Below, one piece after another: positions 7,247 through 15,156 of a stretch of DNA of 20,950 nucleotides (its first letter is position 1; each line of letters starts with the position of its first letter). The stretch is from positions 1 to 20,950 of IMG/VR virus record IMGVR_UViG_3300035670_001422. One strand, 5' to 3'. The DNA comes from a virus. The notes beneath the pieces are model-generated. The model was not told where the DNA came from, ran no database searches, and saw only the letters and a program-made list of their open reading frames with translations. A program made the position numbers and the translations under genes.

Positions 7247-8239
7247 TTAAACAGCTCTCGGAATAGAACAGGTATCAGCAGCTGGAGTCGGATGGCCAAC
7301 GATCTTAATCTTATCCCGATCATCAACGTCCCACTTCCCGGCAGCCGCCAAGGGGCCGTTATAGGCGTAGGAGTCCTTGACCACAATAATGCCCTGAGTC
7401 AAATCGGCCACCAGTTTGAACACGCCACTCTGAATCGTTCCGTAGTTTGTTGAAGTGCTGATAAAGGCGCACCGGTCAAACATCAGAAATTCATCAATGC
7501 TGGTAGCAGCAGCAATCTTCACAAGCGGATGATTCGTTGCGTGTTCAATCCGCCGGAAAATAGTGCAATCCTCAAAGAACACATTTTTTACCGTATTCGC
7601 AATGAGAATTTCACTGTTAGCCGCAGTCCCAGCATCAACCGTATTCAGCCCAATTTTGCAGTTTTTGAACAGTGTTTCCTCAACACCATTCAGATACAGG
7701 GAATATGCCCCCGCGATGTCGTTATTGTCATTGCCAATACCGGCGATATGACAATTTTGGAACGCATTGCGATCACCTGTTACCTGCAGGCAACCCGTGG
7801 GGTGAGTATCGGCAACCCCTGCAAAAAACGACACATTAGCAATCAAGCAATTGTCCGCCGAAAGCGTAAACAGGTTCGAAGCCGTAACATAGGTGCTGAT
7901 CAAAGCAACCCGGGATCTCTGACTCATTGGCGATCCTGAGTTAATCCCGACAAGGTGAACCCCGTCTTTATTCCAGTCAAGGGTTGAAGATTGATAATCA
8001 GTGGTAGAGGCAGCGCTGTTACTTTCAGAAAACAGGTAAACCACGTCATTCTGATCGGCAGTGGCCAGGCTTAACGCCTTAGCAAGTGTCTTTACGGCCC
8101 GATCAGGCCGCTTGCCACTATAATTGTCACTGCCAGAGTAAGGTTTGACATAAATAGCTTTCCCCTGAGTCACCTGGGGAAGTGCCATAACATTCATGCC
8201 CATGGCCGGCCACAGGGCTTGCAAATTTCCATATCCCAT
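7247..8239 (-). CDS. Right-handed beta-helix (pectin-lyase-fold-like) capsid-associated protein
   Basis: 330 residues. Residues 28-70 (KAIYVKPYSGSDNYSGKRPD, then AVKTLAKALSLA, then DVVYLF) are the typical opening of parallel beta-helix proteins. At least four similar rungs follow, each with an aromatic and then a Cys: FQNCHI, FKNCKI, FEDCTI and FDRCAFI. Their Cys residues are at 163, 194, 225 and 257, a spacing of 31-32 residues. No enzyme motif of pectate lyases is evident. The ribosome site AGGAG is 8 bases before ATG. It lies directly after the major capsid gene and before the terminator, so it is probably made in large amounts. It could be a head decoration or head fibre, or a surface-binding spike. 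A sugar-degrading activity is possible for the fold but not shown. Confidence 0.8.
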   Translation of the reverse strand: MGYGNLQALWPAMGMNVMALPQVTQGKAIYVKPYSGSDNYSGKRPDRAVKTLAKALSLATADQNDVVYLFSESNSAASTTDYQSSTLDWNKDGVHLVGINSGSPMSQRSRVALISTYVTASNLFTLSADNCLIANVSFFAGVADTHPTGCLQVTGDRNAFQNCHIAGIGNDNNDIAGAYSLYLNGVEETLFKNCKIGLNTVDAGTAANSEILIANTVKNVFFEDCTIFRRIEHATNHPLVKIAAATSIDEFLMFDRCAFISTSTNYGTIQSGVFKLVADLTQGIIVVKDSYAYNGPLAAAGKWDVDDRDKIKIVGHPTPAADTCSIPRAV

Positions 8240-8287
8240 CTTTTAGACTCCTAAGAGCGGGGAGAGGTTGCCCCCTCCCCCTAAAAG
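8240..8287 (-). promoter_or_regulatory. Nested inverted repeat around the beta-helix gene ribosome site
   Basis: The gap between capsid and beta-helix genes holds an inner hairpin (8259-8280: six GC-rich pairs, one mismatch, two more pairs, 4-base loop). It is framed by outer 7-bp arms CTTTTAG (8240-8246) and CTAAAAG (8281-8287). The AGGAG ribosome site (8248-8252) lies between the arms, and ATG abuts the outer arm. There is no T-run, so it does not look like a terminator. It may be an mRNA stability or translation-control structure. Confidence 0.5.
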
Positions 8288-8293
8288 GTTATT

Positions 8294-9190
8294 TTAAGCA
8301 CCAGGGGAGGAATACAACGCCCTGGGATCGGTCCACCCAAAAGAGTAACGCTCATACCCACGGGCCTTGAGGTTATGGGTATCAAAGTCATTATCCTGGT
8401 CAAACTCAATCCCTACCCGCTGATAATGAATCAACCCACGAGGCGCATTTGTGCGAATGAAATACGCATCACTGTCAGAAAGGTAATGATTCAATTTGAC
8501 GCCCTGGGGGAATGTGCCGGCCAGTTTGATCACGTTAACAGCATTATTGGCCGTGTCGTTCTGCAGGTCAGACTTGACAATCCGATTTGCGTCATACCAC
8601 AGGGCAGGAGGAACAATCAGAGCCTCTGGCATAAGGTTGATCTTCAATCCCCGGTCATTGGTTGCCGTCATAATGACAACAAGCAAATCCTCAAGAGCCG
8701 TTTCACTCAAATCTGCCGATGTGGTTAACTCATTTGCCCACGTCCCGGCGCTTGAAGGATGGTCCGTAGCACACAGTTCTTTACCGTCGCCCCCGGTATA
8801 GGAGGAATTGAAAGCCCTGTTGTAAACGTTCGCCGCCACGGTTTCCTTGGTTTGGTTAAAAGAAAAGGCCAGGGCCGAAACACGTTGTTTACTCACTTCC
8901 ATGTAAAGCGAATCATCAACGTCTTTCCGAGTCACAATATACCCCAGCATATACTCAACGTGGGTATAGCGAGAGGTATAGCCCTGGGTTTCAGTGTCAT
9001 AGGGAGTGCTAACCGGATTAGCTGCCGCCAGCCCAAAACCAGTTAACTGAACATCCTCTTCATATCGCATACGAGAAGTGTCGGTCTCAAAAAGATCGAC
9101 ATATTCTTTTTTATGCTCGTTATACTTGCGGCCCCACCATGCTTTAACGCCGGGCCACAGTGACTTAGGATGAGACGGAATAATGGCCAT
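8294..9190 (-). CDS. Major capsid protein
   Basis: 298 residues. The N-terminus MAIIPSHPKSLWPGVKAWWG is followed by a charged arm (KYNEHKKEYVDLFETDTS). The C-terminal GLIHYQRVGIEFDQDNDFDT, then RGYERYSFGWTDPRALY, is the signature I associate with HK97-fold capsid proteins of this phage type. There, F..DNDFDT.N...R...RYSFG..DPR is strongly conserved. MEVSKQRVSALAFSFNQTKE is consistent with the spine helix, and LMPEALIVPP is a conserved P-domain strand. Ribosome site GAGGTG lies just before ATG. It follows scaffold, an unknown protein and a decoration-like protein, the standard order for assembly genes. No separate head protease is seen; the dedicated scaffold gene makes a P22-like assembly route more likely. 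Confidence 0.9.
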   Translation of the reverse strand: MAIIPSHPKSLWPGVKAWWGRKYNEHKKEYVDLFETDTSRMRYEEDVQLTGFGLAAANPVSTPYDTETQGYTSRYTHVEYMLGYIVTRKDVDDSLYMEVSKQRVSALAFSFNQTKETVAANVYNRAFNSSYTGGDGKELCATDHPSSAGTWANELTTSADLSETALEDLLVVIMTATNDRGLKINLMPEALIVPPALWYDANRIVKSDLQNDTANNAVNVIKLAGTFPQGVKLNHYLSDSDAYFIRTNAPRGLIHYQRVGIEFDQDNDFDTHNLKARGYERYSFGWTDPRALYSSPGA

Positions 9191-9201
9191 GTGTCACCTC
9201 G

Positions 9202-9774
9202 TTAAATACCGGTCAGGTAGCGGTTTTGGTGAAGGTTAATGGAAACCAAAAGCCGAGCATTAGTCCCGATAGAATTGTCAGGAGTTTGCATAATGCCGTG
9301 GATACGTAATTGAAGGGTATTAGTAGTATTAGCTGTGCTACTGTCTGCCTCAAACCCTGATTTCCCGGTCACAGTGGAGCCGGTCCCGGCTACTAAGTCA
9401 ACATTTTGACCTACATTCGTCGCAGCCAGGGCCCCCCCATCGCTATCTTCCTGGATCATAAATAACAGGTCCGGGTCGGATGCGACATGAACATATCTGG
9501 CAGTAGAAGCAACCCGGTAAGTATAACTGTCTGCAGTTTCAGGTTCGACTGCTACAATGGAGCCAAACACATAATTGCCCCCCGCAGCAGTTGCCCTGGT
9601 AACAGTGGGAACGCCGTCAGCATCAGCAGAACCGGCAATTTGCACCGGATCACCGATATATAACGCCGTCCCGTCAGTGGCCGGAACATAGCACCGGGTA
9701 TATGCCCCGGTATAAGGCCGACCGTCACGGTATTTAACGGGAATCATCCCGAACGCAGCGTCAACGTTTGCCAT
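9202..9774 (-). CDS. Putative head decoration protein
   Basis: 190 residues, beta-rich, beginning MANVDAAFGMIPVKYRDGRP. It contains YVPATDGTALYIGDPVQIAG, a pattern I recall from small proteins encoded just before major capsid genes in many phages. The middle is rich in Ala, Thr, Asp and Gly, with strands such as YVFGSIVAVE and YTYRVASTARYVHVA. The C-terminal ARLLVSINLHQNRYLTGI would be an edge strand. The ribosome site AGAGG is about 10 bases upstream. Its position directly before the capsid gene and its small beta fold fit a cement or decoration protein that binds the outer shell. That role is inferred rather than proven by any motif. Confidence 0.7.
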   Translation of the reverse strand: MANVDAAFGMIPVKYRDGRPYTGAYTRCYVPATDGTALYIGDPVQIAGSADADGVPTVTRATAAGGNYVFGSIVAVEPETADSYTYRVASTARYVHVASDPDLLFMIQEDSDGGALAATNVGQNVDLVAGTGSTVTGKSGFEADSSTANTTNTLQLRIHGIMQTPDNSIGTNARLLVSINLHQNRYLTGI

Positions 9775-9780
9775 ATCGTT

Positions 9781-10224
9781 TTAACCTCTTGAGTTTTTCA
9801 AAGTGATATTTCCATAAACTGATCCTTGAGGAATATTTGCCCCCGCCGGAACCTTGTCACGATAAATGCTTTTCTCAACTTCGTCGATTTCTTTTTGCTT
9901 CTCAGCCTGATCCTCCATGTGCATATCAGCAGGCTTTCTCATGAGATAGGCAGATAAGGGCTGGCCATTCTCGCCTTTGCCCACTACCTTGCTCTCCCTG
10001 CTGTCAATGCCGGATTGAACCTCAAGCCCCGCCTCTGAATTGCCTTGAACGTCATCTCTCAAAACAAACTCATATCCGGCGGATTGAGCATCTTGCAGAC
10101 GTGAACCGGAGTCATTGAAATAACGATACACATAACCATCATTGGCCTCAACCTGCTCAAGTTTGCGCCTTGGCGAACCTAAAATCACTCTTTTCTTTCT
10201 GTCAGTTCTCGGTGGTCTTGGCAT
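9781..10224 (-). CDS. Unknown morphogenesis-module protein
   Basis: 147 residues from the second ATG (10224), chosen because GGAG lies 8 bases before it. The first ATG (10230), which overlaps the scaffold stop, has only 2 bases of spacing. The N-terminus is basic (MPRPPRTDRKKRVILGSPRR). Residues around 30-56 (DGYVYRYFNDSGSRLQDAQS, then AGYEFVLRDD) form the most structured part, and GYxYRxxND...AGYEFV is a pattern I remember in phage head-module proteins of unknown role. The C-terminal half is charged and helical (EDQAEKQKEIDEVEKSIYRD), then PAGANIPQGSVYG. It lies between scaffold and decoration-like genes, so a role in head assembly is likely. No enzymatic motif is seen. Confidence 0.72.
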   Translation of the reverse strand: MPRPPRTDRKKRVILGSPRRKLEQVEANDGYVYRYFNDSGSRLQDAQSAGYEFVLRDDVQGNSEAGLEVQSGIDSRESKVVGKGENGQPLSAYLMRKPADMHMEDQAEKQKEIDEVEKSIYRDKVPAGANIPQGSVYGNITLKNSRG

Positions 10225-10229
10225 CGTCA

Positions 10230-11006
10230 TTACTCCATTTCAAAATATTCTTTGACATAATCGTCCTTTGTCATAAGCCCTTGTTTTACAAAATCATCGC
10301 AGGCTTTCTTGGCGTCCCCCGGCAGATCACTATATGATTTTTTTCGCCCACGGCCCCCACTGCCGGAATAATTATCGCCGCCCAATACCGGGGAAACCTT
10401 AGAGGCTTTGTCAGATTCAAACTTTTCAGGGTATTGCTCCATAACCATCTTTTTTATCTCAGCTAACTGCTTTTCAGGTGACATAGTCGGGTGTTTAATT
10501 GATAGGATGTTTCCCGCTGCAATAGCCGCCTGGTGTAAAGTAATATCGTTTACGAACCATTCATTCTCAGATACCCACTTATCGAGTGTTTCCTGGTGAG
10601 ATTGGGCAGATTGCCCGGAATTAGCAGGAGAAATCTCATCCTCCGGTTTTGCCGCCTGCAGTTCCTGGATTTCTTCGTCAACTTTCTTGAAAGTATCAGT
10701 ATCACCCAGCTCCACCGCCTCCTGGCGTTTTTGACTCAGTTCCCGGAGGGCTCGCTTATAGGCCAGCTGAGCGGTCTTTTTATGATGGTCTGCCAGTTTA
10801 TGCAACGTGCTTTGAGTTTGCTCATATTTCTGATTTAATTTTTCAAGCTGTTCGGTCAAATATCTATTGCGCTCCCGGCTTACCGGCGCATAATCTTCGG
10901 CCACTTTGAGAAAATCCTCAGCCGATTTAAACTTCTCAGGAGGCCCGGAAAATTCTTCCGGCCCCTTCCAGCCTTGTGCCCTTGCCAGTTCTTCAACATC
11001 TGCCAT
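10230..11006 (-). CDS. Capsid scaffolding protein
   Basis: 258 residues, highly charged and almost entirely helical. Residues 27-125 are a long coiled coil (NRYLTEQLEKLNQKYEQTQS, ALRELSQKRQEAVELGD, EEIQELQAAKPEDE). The N-terminus VEELARAQGWKGPEEFSG, then FKSAEDFLKVAEDY, is the common opening of scaffolding proteins in short-tailed phages. A Ser/Gly-rich linker (about 205-225) leads to a basic, compact C-terminus (GRGRKKSYSDLPGDAKKACD) ending in YVKEYFEME. In P22, a basic helix-loop-helix at the C-terminus binds the coat protein, and this tail would suit that job. The ribosome site GGAG lies 9 bases before ATG. Gene order (portal, GroES-like, scaffold, capsid) supports the call. The protein would direct procapsid assembly and then leave. 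Confidence 0.85.
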   Translation of the reverse strand: MADVEELARAQGWKGPEEFSGPPEKFKSAEDFLKVAEDYAPVSRERNRYLTEQLEKLNQKYEQTQSTLHKLADHHKKTAQLAYKRALRELSQKRQEAVELGDTDTFKKVDEEIQELQAAKPEDEISPANSGQSAQSHQETLDKWVSENEWFVNDITLHQAAIAAGNILSIKHPTMSPEKQLAEIKKMVMEQYPEKFESDKASKVSPVLGGDNYSGSGGRGRKKSYSDLPGDAKKACDDFVKQGLMTKDDYVKEYFEME

Positions 11007-11012
11007 GTCTCA

Positions 11013-11330
11013 TTACTCCTGTGTAATTACTGCGATTAAATCCTTGTCATTACATATCTGGTATTTCTTTTCATCTACGCCCATTACGTCCCGGATTCCA
11101 GCATACTTGGCGAATAATACCCGATCGCCAGGCTTTGGCTTTTCTCCCTGCCAATCTTCAAAGGCATTGCCACCATGGGCAACCAAAAAACCCTTTACCT
11201 GCGCCCATTGCTCTTTTTCTCTGGCAATCTCCGGGCGATACAATATCCCTGACTCGGTTTTCTCTGGCACCTCATCCGGAAGGATTAAAACTTTATACTC
11301 CAATGGCTGTAAACCTGATTCGTTAATCAT
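11013..11330 (-). CDS. GroES-like co-chaperonin (phage Cpn10)
   Basis: 105 residues, about the length of GroES (97). LQPLEYKVLILPDEVPE (7-23) corresponds to the first strand of Cpn10. KTESGILYRPE (24-34) is the mobile loop, with Ile29-Leu30 as the hydrophobic contact that inserts into GroEL. VKGFLVAHGG (46-54), KPGDRVLFAKYAG (67-78) and NDKDLIAVI (94-102) match the remaining conserved strands. Bacterial and phage Cpn10 proteins cap GroEL. T4 gp31 is the known precedent for a phage version needed to fold the capsid protein. Here it lies between portal and scaffold in the late operon, so capsid folding is the likely job. Ribosome site GAGG lies 6 bases upstream, and the start overlaps the previous stop by 8 bases. 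No GroEL gene is in the window, so the host GroEL would be the partner. Confidence 0.9.
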   Translation of the reverse strand: MINESGLQPLEYKVLILPDEVPEKTESGILYRPEIAREKEQWAQVKGFLVAHGGNAFEDWQGEKPKPGDRVLFAKYAGIRDVMGVDEKKYQICNDKDLIAVITQE

Positions 11331-11517
11331 CTCTTGCCTCTACATAGTTGATTATTGACTCAATACCCCTGGCCATAGCCAAAAACTGAGGCGCCTTGTC
11401 AAGATCATGCATAGCCGCCACCAATAGCCCCTGCATTTGGCCCCTGAGCATTTCCAGGAATGTTTGAGTTTCCCTCTGGGATTTCCATTCCCGCATTTCC
11501 TGCTGTGTTGACTGCAC
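11323..11517 (-). CDS. Small helical ORF overlapping the portal gene end
   Basis: A 64-residue frame starting at GTG (11517), with GGAG about 10 bases upstream, and overlapping the portal gene by 113 bases in another frame. Internal ATG codons at 11496 and 11451 are alternatives; the latter would reduce the overlap to 47 bases. The product is amphipathic and Gln/Met/Glu-rich (RETQTFLEMLRGQMQGLLVA, then FLAMARGIESIINYVEA), probably all helical. Its stop overlaps the GroES-like start by 8 bases, which suggests that it is translated to couple portal and co-chaperonin. No function is recognised. A small protein between portal and scaffold occurs in other phages of this type as I recall. The evidence for expression is only the ribosome site and tight packing. 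Confidence 0.55.
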   Translation of the reverse strand: MQSTQQEMREWKSQRETQTFLEMLRGQMQGLLVAAMHDLDKAPQFLAMARGIESIINYVEARDD

Positions 11518-13441
11518 CTTGATTTATCTCCATTCCTTTTTGGATCATGGACCCACGTTGCTTAAGACCCTCAAGTAGTATCCCTAACTCCTGTTTATAA
11601 ATTTCTAACTGCTGGCCGGCCTCTAAACTCTCCGCCTGTGCCAGGTTCTTAATCGTTTCGGATACCGTCTTAGCGTTATCATAATCCGCCTTCTGGGTAG
11701 CCATCATTTGTTTCATCGCTTCAAGTTGAATAGTTGACTCAACCTTCATTTTCTCGGTTTCGGCAGCTATCGTTAACGGATCTGGAGGTGCGCTTTGCGC
11801 CTGCTGCTGCATTTCCTCTTCAGTGAAAATAATCTTTTTGGCAACCTCAGAATCTAATTGCTCTAAAATGTATCTTGTCAATGCATACTCATTTATCCCC
11901 GGTCGGCCTGACATCTGAGAAACGGTCAGCGTCTTGCTCGCTTTTGCCGCTGTCGTTATTAAGCTGGGGTCACCCACAGGATATACCGCTAAATCCTCTG
12001 AGTTGTAATCCATAGCCATGACCTGGGCCATTTCGGGAGGATAATCAAGCAAATTGTAATAATCAAACGTATCCTCAAGGCTTTTCCTGTTAATGTCGAA
12101 TAAAAGCCGAAATTCCTTAGTAAAACCCCGGTAAATCCGCTTATAGTTTGCCGAAAATACCTCAACCGCACTCTCCATCATGGCCATAACCATCGGGACA
12201 GAAGCATTACCAGATATTTTTGACGGGTCTGTCATGATATCATTCAGGTTCGCCAGGTCTTTCGCCCCGCCCAGGATCGCATTGAACAGCTCGAATACTA
12301 CCGGGGAGACCTCCGGCCTGGGCATGGGGAAGATATGATCCGCAATATTGCCGATACAATCAACCTGCCGCCACTCATTAAAGCCAAGGGTCACTTGACC
12401 GCCAGGGAGTTTTAATCCCTTGGAATAAAGACCGCCGCCCTTAACCTGGGAAGCCCCGGCGTCAAGAAGCTGATTAATCGTGCCGTTCACCACCTCATTC
12501 AGTGGTTCAAGCAACCTGCCCAGCCCCATGGAATAATACGAACCATCCGGCGACGGGATAAAGTGATAATCGACGAAGTATTGAACCGGCTTTATGCCAA
12601 TGAACTTGCCTTTAACCTGCTTTATGCCATCCTCTTCGTAGTTCGCCGCAATCCGCAGAACTTGGCCAGTGACCCGGTGAAACGTGACCACATAAGGCTC
12701 TGAGTAACCATCGTCATCTAAATCAAGGAACCTGTGCTGCTCAATGATCTCGTGGGGTGCATCCTCGTCAGCTTGCTCTGACTCCGGCAGCCCCAGGTCA
12801 ATATCCCGGAACAGCCCGGAGGCTTGCATTTCAAAAATATCGTTAGCATATAACCAAAGGCGATGGCTCTTGCGCCTGGCCGTCTCCAATGATCGAACAT
12901 TGTTATTGACTACTAAGTCCTGAGGAAGCACTAACTCTATCTTGGCTTTCTTTTCAGTGGTGCAATACCGCACCTTCCGGAAACATATCCCCGTTATAGG
13001 CACAATAATCAGGAGTTTATCGGTATCAGAGTCCCAATGTTCCACGTCATACAGCAGTTGCCAATTTAGATGCTTCTCAAGTCGCTTTTTCCTGGCCTCT
13101 TTCTGGCCGTCTTGATCTTCGCCAAATGTCAATATCTTGACAATGTTTTGTCCCTGAACTATCTCAGGGTATGCCCTGGCATTGAACCGAATGGCAGAAT
13201 CAGTGAGCAAGGGATACTTGACATTGGCGCACCCTTCAAACGGGTCATTCTTAGCTGTAATCGTCTGCATAGCCAGATCAAGGGCCTTTTTGTTTTGCTT
13301 TTCCCACATGGCCCGACTGTTCAGGTCAATATCATAATCACGCAAACACCTATCGCCGATGGTGACCAAGATCCCCGAGTCAAGTTTGCTGGCAAGATTA
13401 ACTACACCTATTTGATTGACAAGTTTTCTAATATCCGGCAA
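11405..13441 (-). CDS. Portal protein, P22-like
   Basis: About 678 residues from a TTG start at 13441, chosen because GGGGAGGT lies 6 bases before it. An upstream GTG (13489) would add 16 residues but deepen the overlap with TerL to 62 bases and lacks a clear ribosome site. The portal forms the dodecameric DNA channel. Recognisable parts are TAKNDPFEGCANVKYPLL (about residues 65-82), WDSDTDKLLIIVPITGICFR, YHFIPSPDGSYYSMGLGRLL, and PLNEVVNGTINQLLDAG followed by the Gly-rich VKGGGLYSKGLKLPGGQ. DYPPEMAQVMAMDYN comes next. All belong to the P22-type portal pattern. The C-terminal 120 residues are a Gln/Met/Lys-rich helix (QLEAMKQMMATQKADYD), like the long barrel helix in P22, ending in a flexible Gly/Asn/Ala tail. 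It follows TerL directly, with a 14-base overlap. Confidence 0.88.
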   Translation of the reverse strand: MPDIRKLVNQIGVVNLASKLDSGILVTIGDRCLRDYDIDLNSRAMWEKQNKKALDLAMQTITAKNDPFEGCANVKYPLLTDSAIRFNARAYPEIVQGQNIVKILTFGEDQDGQKEARKKRLEKHLNWQLLYDVEHWDSDTDKLLIIVPITGICFRKVRYCTTEKKAKIELVLPQDLVVNNNVRSLETARRKSHRLWLYANDIFEMQASGLFRDIDLGLPESEQADEDAPHEIIEQHRFLDLDDDGYSEPYVVTFHRVTGQVLRIAANYEEDGIKQVKGKFIGIKPVQYFVDYHFIPSPDGSYYSMGLGRLLEPLNEVVNGTINQLLDAGASQVKGGGLYSKGLKLPGGQVTLGFNEWRQVDCIGNIADHIFPMPRPEVSPVVFELFNAILGGAKDLANLNDIMTDPSKISGNASVPMVMAMMESAVEVFSANYKRIYRGFTKEFRLLFDINRKSLEDTFDYYNLLDYPPEMAQVMAMDYNSEDLAVYPVGDPSLITTAAKASKTLTVSQMSGRPGINEYALTRYILEQLDSEVAKKIIFTEEEMQQQAQSAPPDPLTIAAETEKMKVESTIQLEAMKQMMATQKADYDNAKTVSETIKNLAQAESLEAGQQLEIYKQELGILLEGLKQRGSMIQKGMEINQGAVNTAGNAGMEIPEGNSNIPGNAQGPNAGAIGGGYA

Positions 13442-14891
13442 TGGCAGACCTCCCCACTCTTGCCCGTTGCATATCCAACAGCTCTCCACGTGGCTCTGAT
13501 TGTGCGATACCGAGGCCTGTCATTATCAAATACCTGGTAGCGTCCATTAAATGATCACGATCCTTAACTATTTTTCCGTTTTCATCCCGGCGATATAGGC
13601 GATATTCATCAAACCAGTTGCGAAGGGTATTGAACACCTTAAGCCTGCCAGTCGACAGCCTCTGCCAAACCGCATAAATCCCAGCCTCAACAGAATTATC
13701 GGCCGGCGCCAACATTAACCCTAAATCCTGGTAAATCGCCATAAGCTGCTTGCCGTCCACCTGGGTGCGCCCGTTCGCCGCCGGGTCAATGGCCCCCGGT
13801 ATCCAATCTCCCCTTGATTGTATCGCATGGGAATGTATCAATGGCTCCGCTTGCCCCTGGTAGTGTTCGGAGTAAAGATAGACAATATCACTATCACGGT
13901 CCCACGCACCCCAAAGCGCCGCAGTCCTGTTCCAACCCACGTCAAAACCAAAAGCCCGAGGCCACCAGTAGGGCATATCGAACGGATCACAAGATATATC
14001 ATCCTCAGACAATGGATAAATAGCCCCTGAGCCAAGCTGAGGTATGCCCTTCGTCCGGCTATCCCTCTGATACGGGGGGATACTTGCCCAAAGTTCCTCC
14101 TTCTGCTCTGTAGTCAGATGCGGCGCATCATCCCAGGTTGCCGTAATGACATACCGGGGCGATGTTTTCTCAGGAATCTTACCATTAGGAAGGTAGTGCA
14201 ATACCGTTTCCGAAAGCCCCTGCAGTGGGGTAAATGTGCAGAGGATAGAGCCATCGGTGGTCATGGTCCGCATTAAACACTCAACATAGATATTATATGG
14301 CGGCTCTTCATCAAGCCAAATAATATCCTGCTCCGTGCCCTGGAAAGCCTCCCGGCGCTGGTCATAACTCTTGAGAATGAGGGTTGATACCCCACCGCTG
14401 ACATGCTTGACCTTGACGATCTCCACAGCCTCAGGAACGCCAGGTTTACTTAGCGGCTTACCCGATATGAGCCACCGGGGGATAAGTCCTGAGCCCATAT
14501 CATTCGATGGACCTAAAAGTTTTCGCTGGATAATGTCCCGTGTGGTCTTGGCAGTGTCGCCAGAGGCCCACGCCGATACGGGCCGGTCAAAACGCTTGCC
14601 CTGCCACCACTCAGGGTATAACCCGGACAAATGCAGGGTTAACTCGTAACCCCCTACACCCTCAGACTTGCCAACCCGGTTAGCTGCGATAAACAACCTT
14701 TCACGATATTGAGCCCCTGCAACGAAAAAAGCCGTATGCTTATGGTAAAGCTCACGGCGATTAGGTCCATCGTCTGGGTAATATTTATCAAATGTCCTGG
14801 CCTGCTCTAATTTTTTGCGCTGCTCAAGAATCTGTATCGCTTGTATCTTGAGATGCGCCGGCAGACTGAGCAAGTTCTCTAAGTTTATCAT
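13428..14891 (-). CDS. terL: Terminase large subunit (packaging ATPase/nuclease)
   Basis: 487 residues, the usual size. The ATPase domain has Walker A AANRVGKS (69-76) and Walker B IIWLDEE (190-196) with catalytic Glu after Asp194. CTFTPLQGLS (218-227) fits the coupling motif. The RNase H-like nuclease domain shows GFDVGW (Asp317), AIDPAANGR (Asp369) and DRDHLMDATRY (444-454), giving the three acidic clusters expected for metal-dependent cleavage. TerL drives DNA through the portal and cuts the concatemer. ATG at 14891 has AGGA 5 bases upstream and overlaps the TerS-like gene by 68 bases. The N-terminal RRELYHKHTAFFVAGAQYRE is the typical adenine-binding lead-in. Which packaging mode is used (headful or cohesive end) cannot be told from the sequence alone. 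Confidence 0.95.
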   Translation of the reverse strand: MINLENLLSLPAHLKIQAIQILEQRKKLEQARTFDKYYPDDGPNRRELYHKHTAFFVAGAQYRERLFIAANRVGKSEGVGGYELTLHLSGLYPEWWQGKRFDRPVSAWASGDTAKTTRDIIQRKLLGPSNDMGSGLIPRWLISGKPLSKPGVPEAVEIVKVKHVSGGVSTLILKSYDQRREAFQGTEQDIIWLDEEPPYNIYVECLMRTMTTDGSILCTFTPLQGLSETVLHYLPNGKIPEKTSPRYVITATWDDAPHLTTEQKEELWASIPPYQRDSRTKGIPQLGSGAIYPLSEDDISCDPFDMPYWWPRAFGFDVGWNRTAALWGAWDRDSDIVYLYSEHYQGQAEPLIHSHAIQSRGDWIPGAIDPAANGRTQVDGKQLMAIYQDLGLMLAPADNSVEAGIYAVWQRLSTGRLKVFNTLRNWFDEYRLYRRDENGKIVKDRDHLMDATRYLIMTGLGIAQSEPRGELLDMQRARVGRSAIAGY

Positions 14892-15156
14892 CTAATTCCT
14901 GTGGGCTCATGTTTAAAAGTCTCAAATCTGTTTCGATTTTGTCCGGGAGCGCTTTCCTGATAAGTTCTTTCAGGATTAAATTGTCCCCTGGCACTTTTTT
15001 CCCATTCTCTGTATAGCCATAGGCTCGTTTTATTGCCAGCTCCAGGAGGCCAGGGGCGGCCTGGGCGAAAATCTCCCGAACCTCTTTTTTGTGAGGGTTG
15101 ATTGCTCCCTTAGGTTTCCCTGTCGGATTTCCCGATTGTCCCTTTATCCACGCCAT
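14824..15156 (-). CDS. Putative terminase small subunit (DUF5681-like N-terminus)
   Basis: 110 residues. The N-terminus WIKGQSGNPTGKPKGAIN carries the GQSGNPxGxPKG motif that I associate with DUF5681 proteins encoded before terminase genes. The remainder is helical (EVREIFAQAAPGLLELAIKR, LILKELIRKALPDKIETDL), ending in a polar Asp/Ser-rich tail. TerS proteins bind the packaging site and regulate TerL. Direct placement before, and 68-base overlap with, terL supports this, though no classical helix-turn-helix is obvious. The ribosome site is weak (GAGAG about 13 bases upstream). It is the first gene of the late operon and reads away from the plus-strand small-gene island across a 171-base divergent region. 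Confidence 0.72.
   Translation of the reverse strand: MAWIKGQSGNPTGKPKGAINPHKKEVREIFAQAAPGLLELAIKRAYGYTENGKKVPGDNLILKELIRKALPDKIETDLRLLNMSPQELDDKLRELAQSAGASQDTSDTDS

Noticed and set aside
7529-7939. 136-residue plus-strand frame opposite the beta-helix gene
   Set aside because: The minus frame has clear rung periodicity and a ribosome site; the plus frame is a shadow without motif or start signal.
13070-13540. 156-residue plus-strand frame opposite the portal gene start
   Set aside because: Overlaps portal and terL fully, has no ribosome site, and shows no domain; judged antisense noise.
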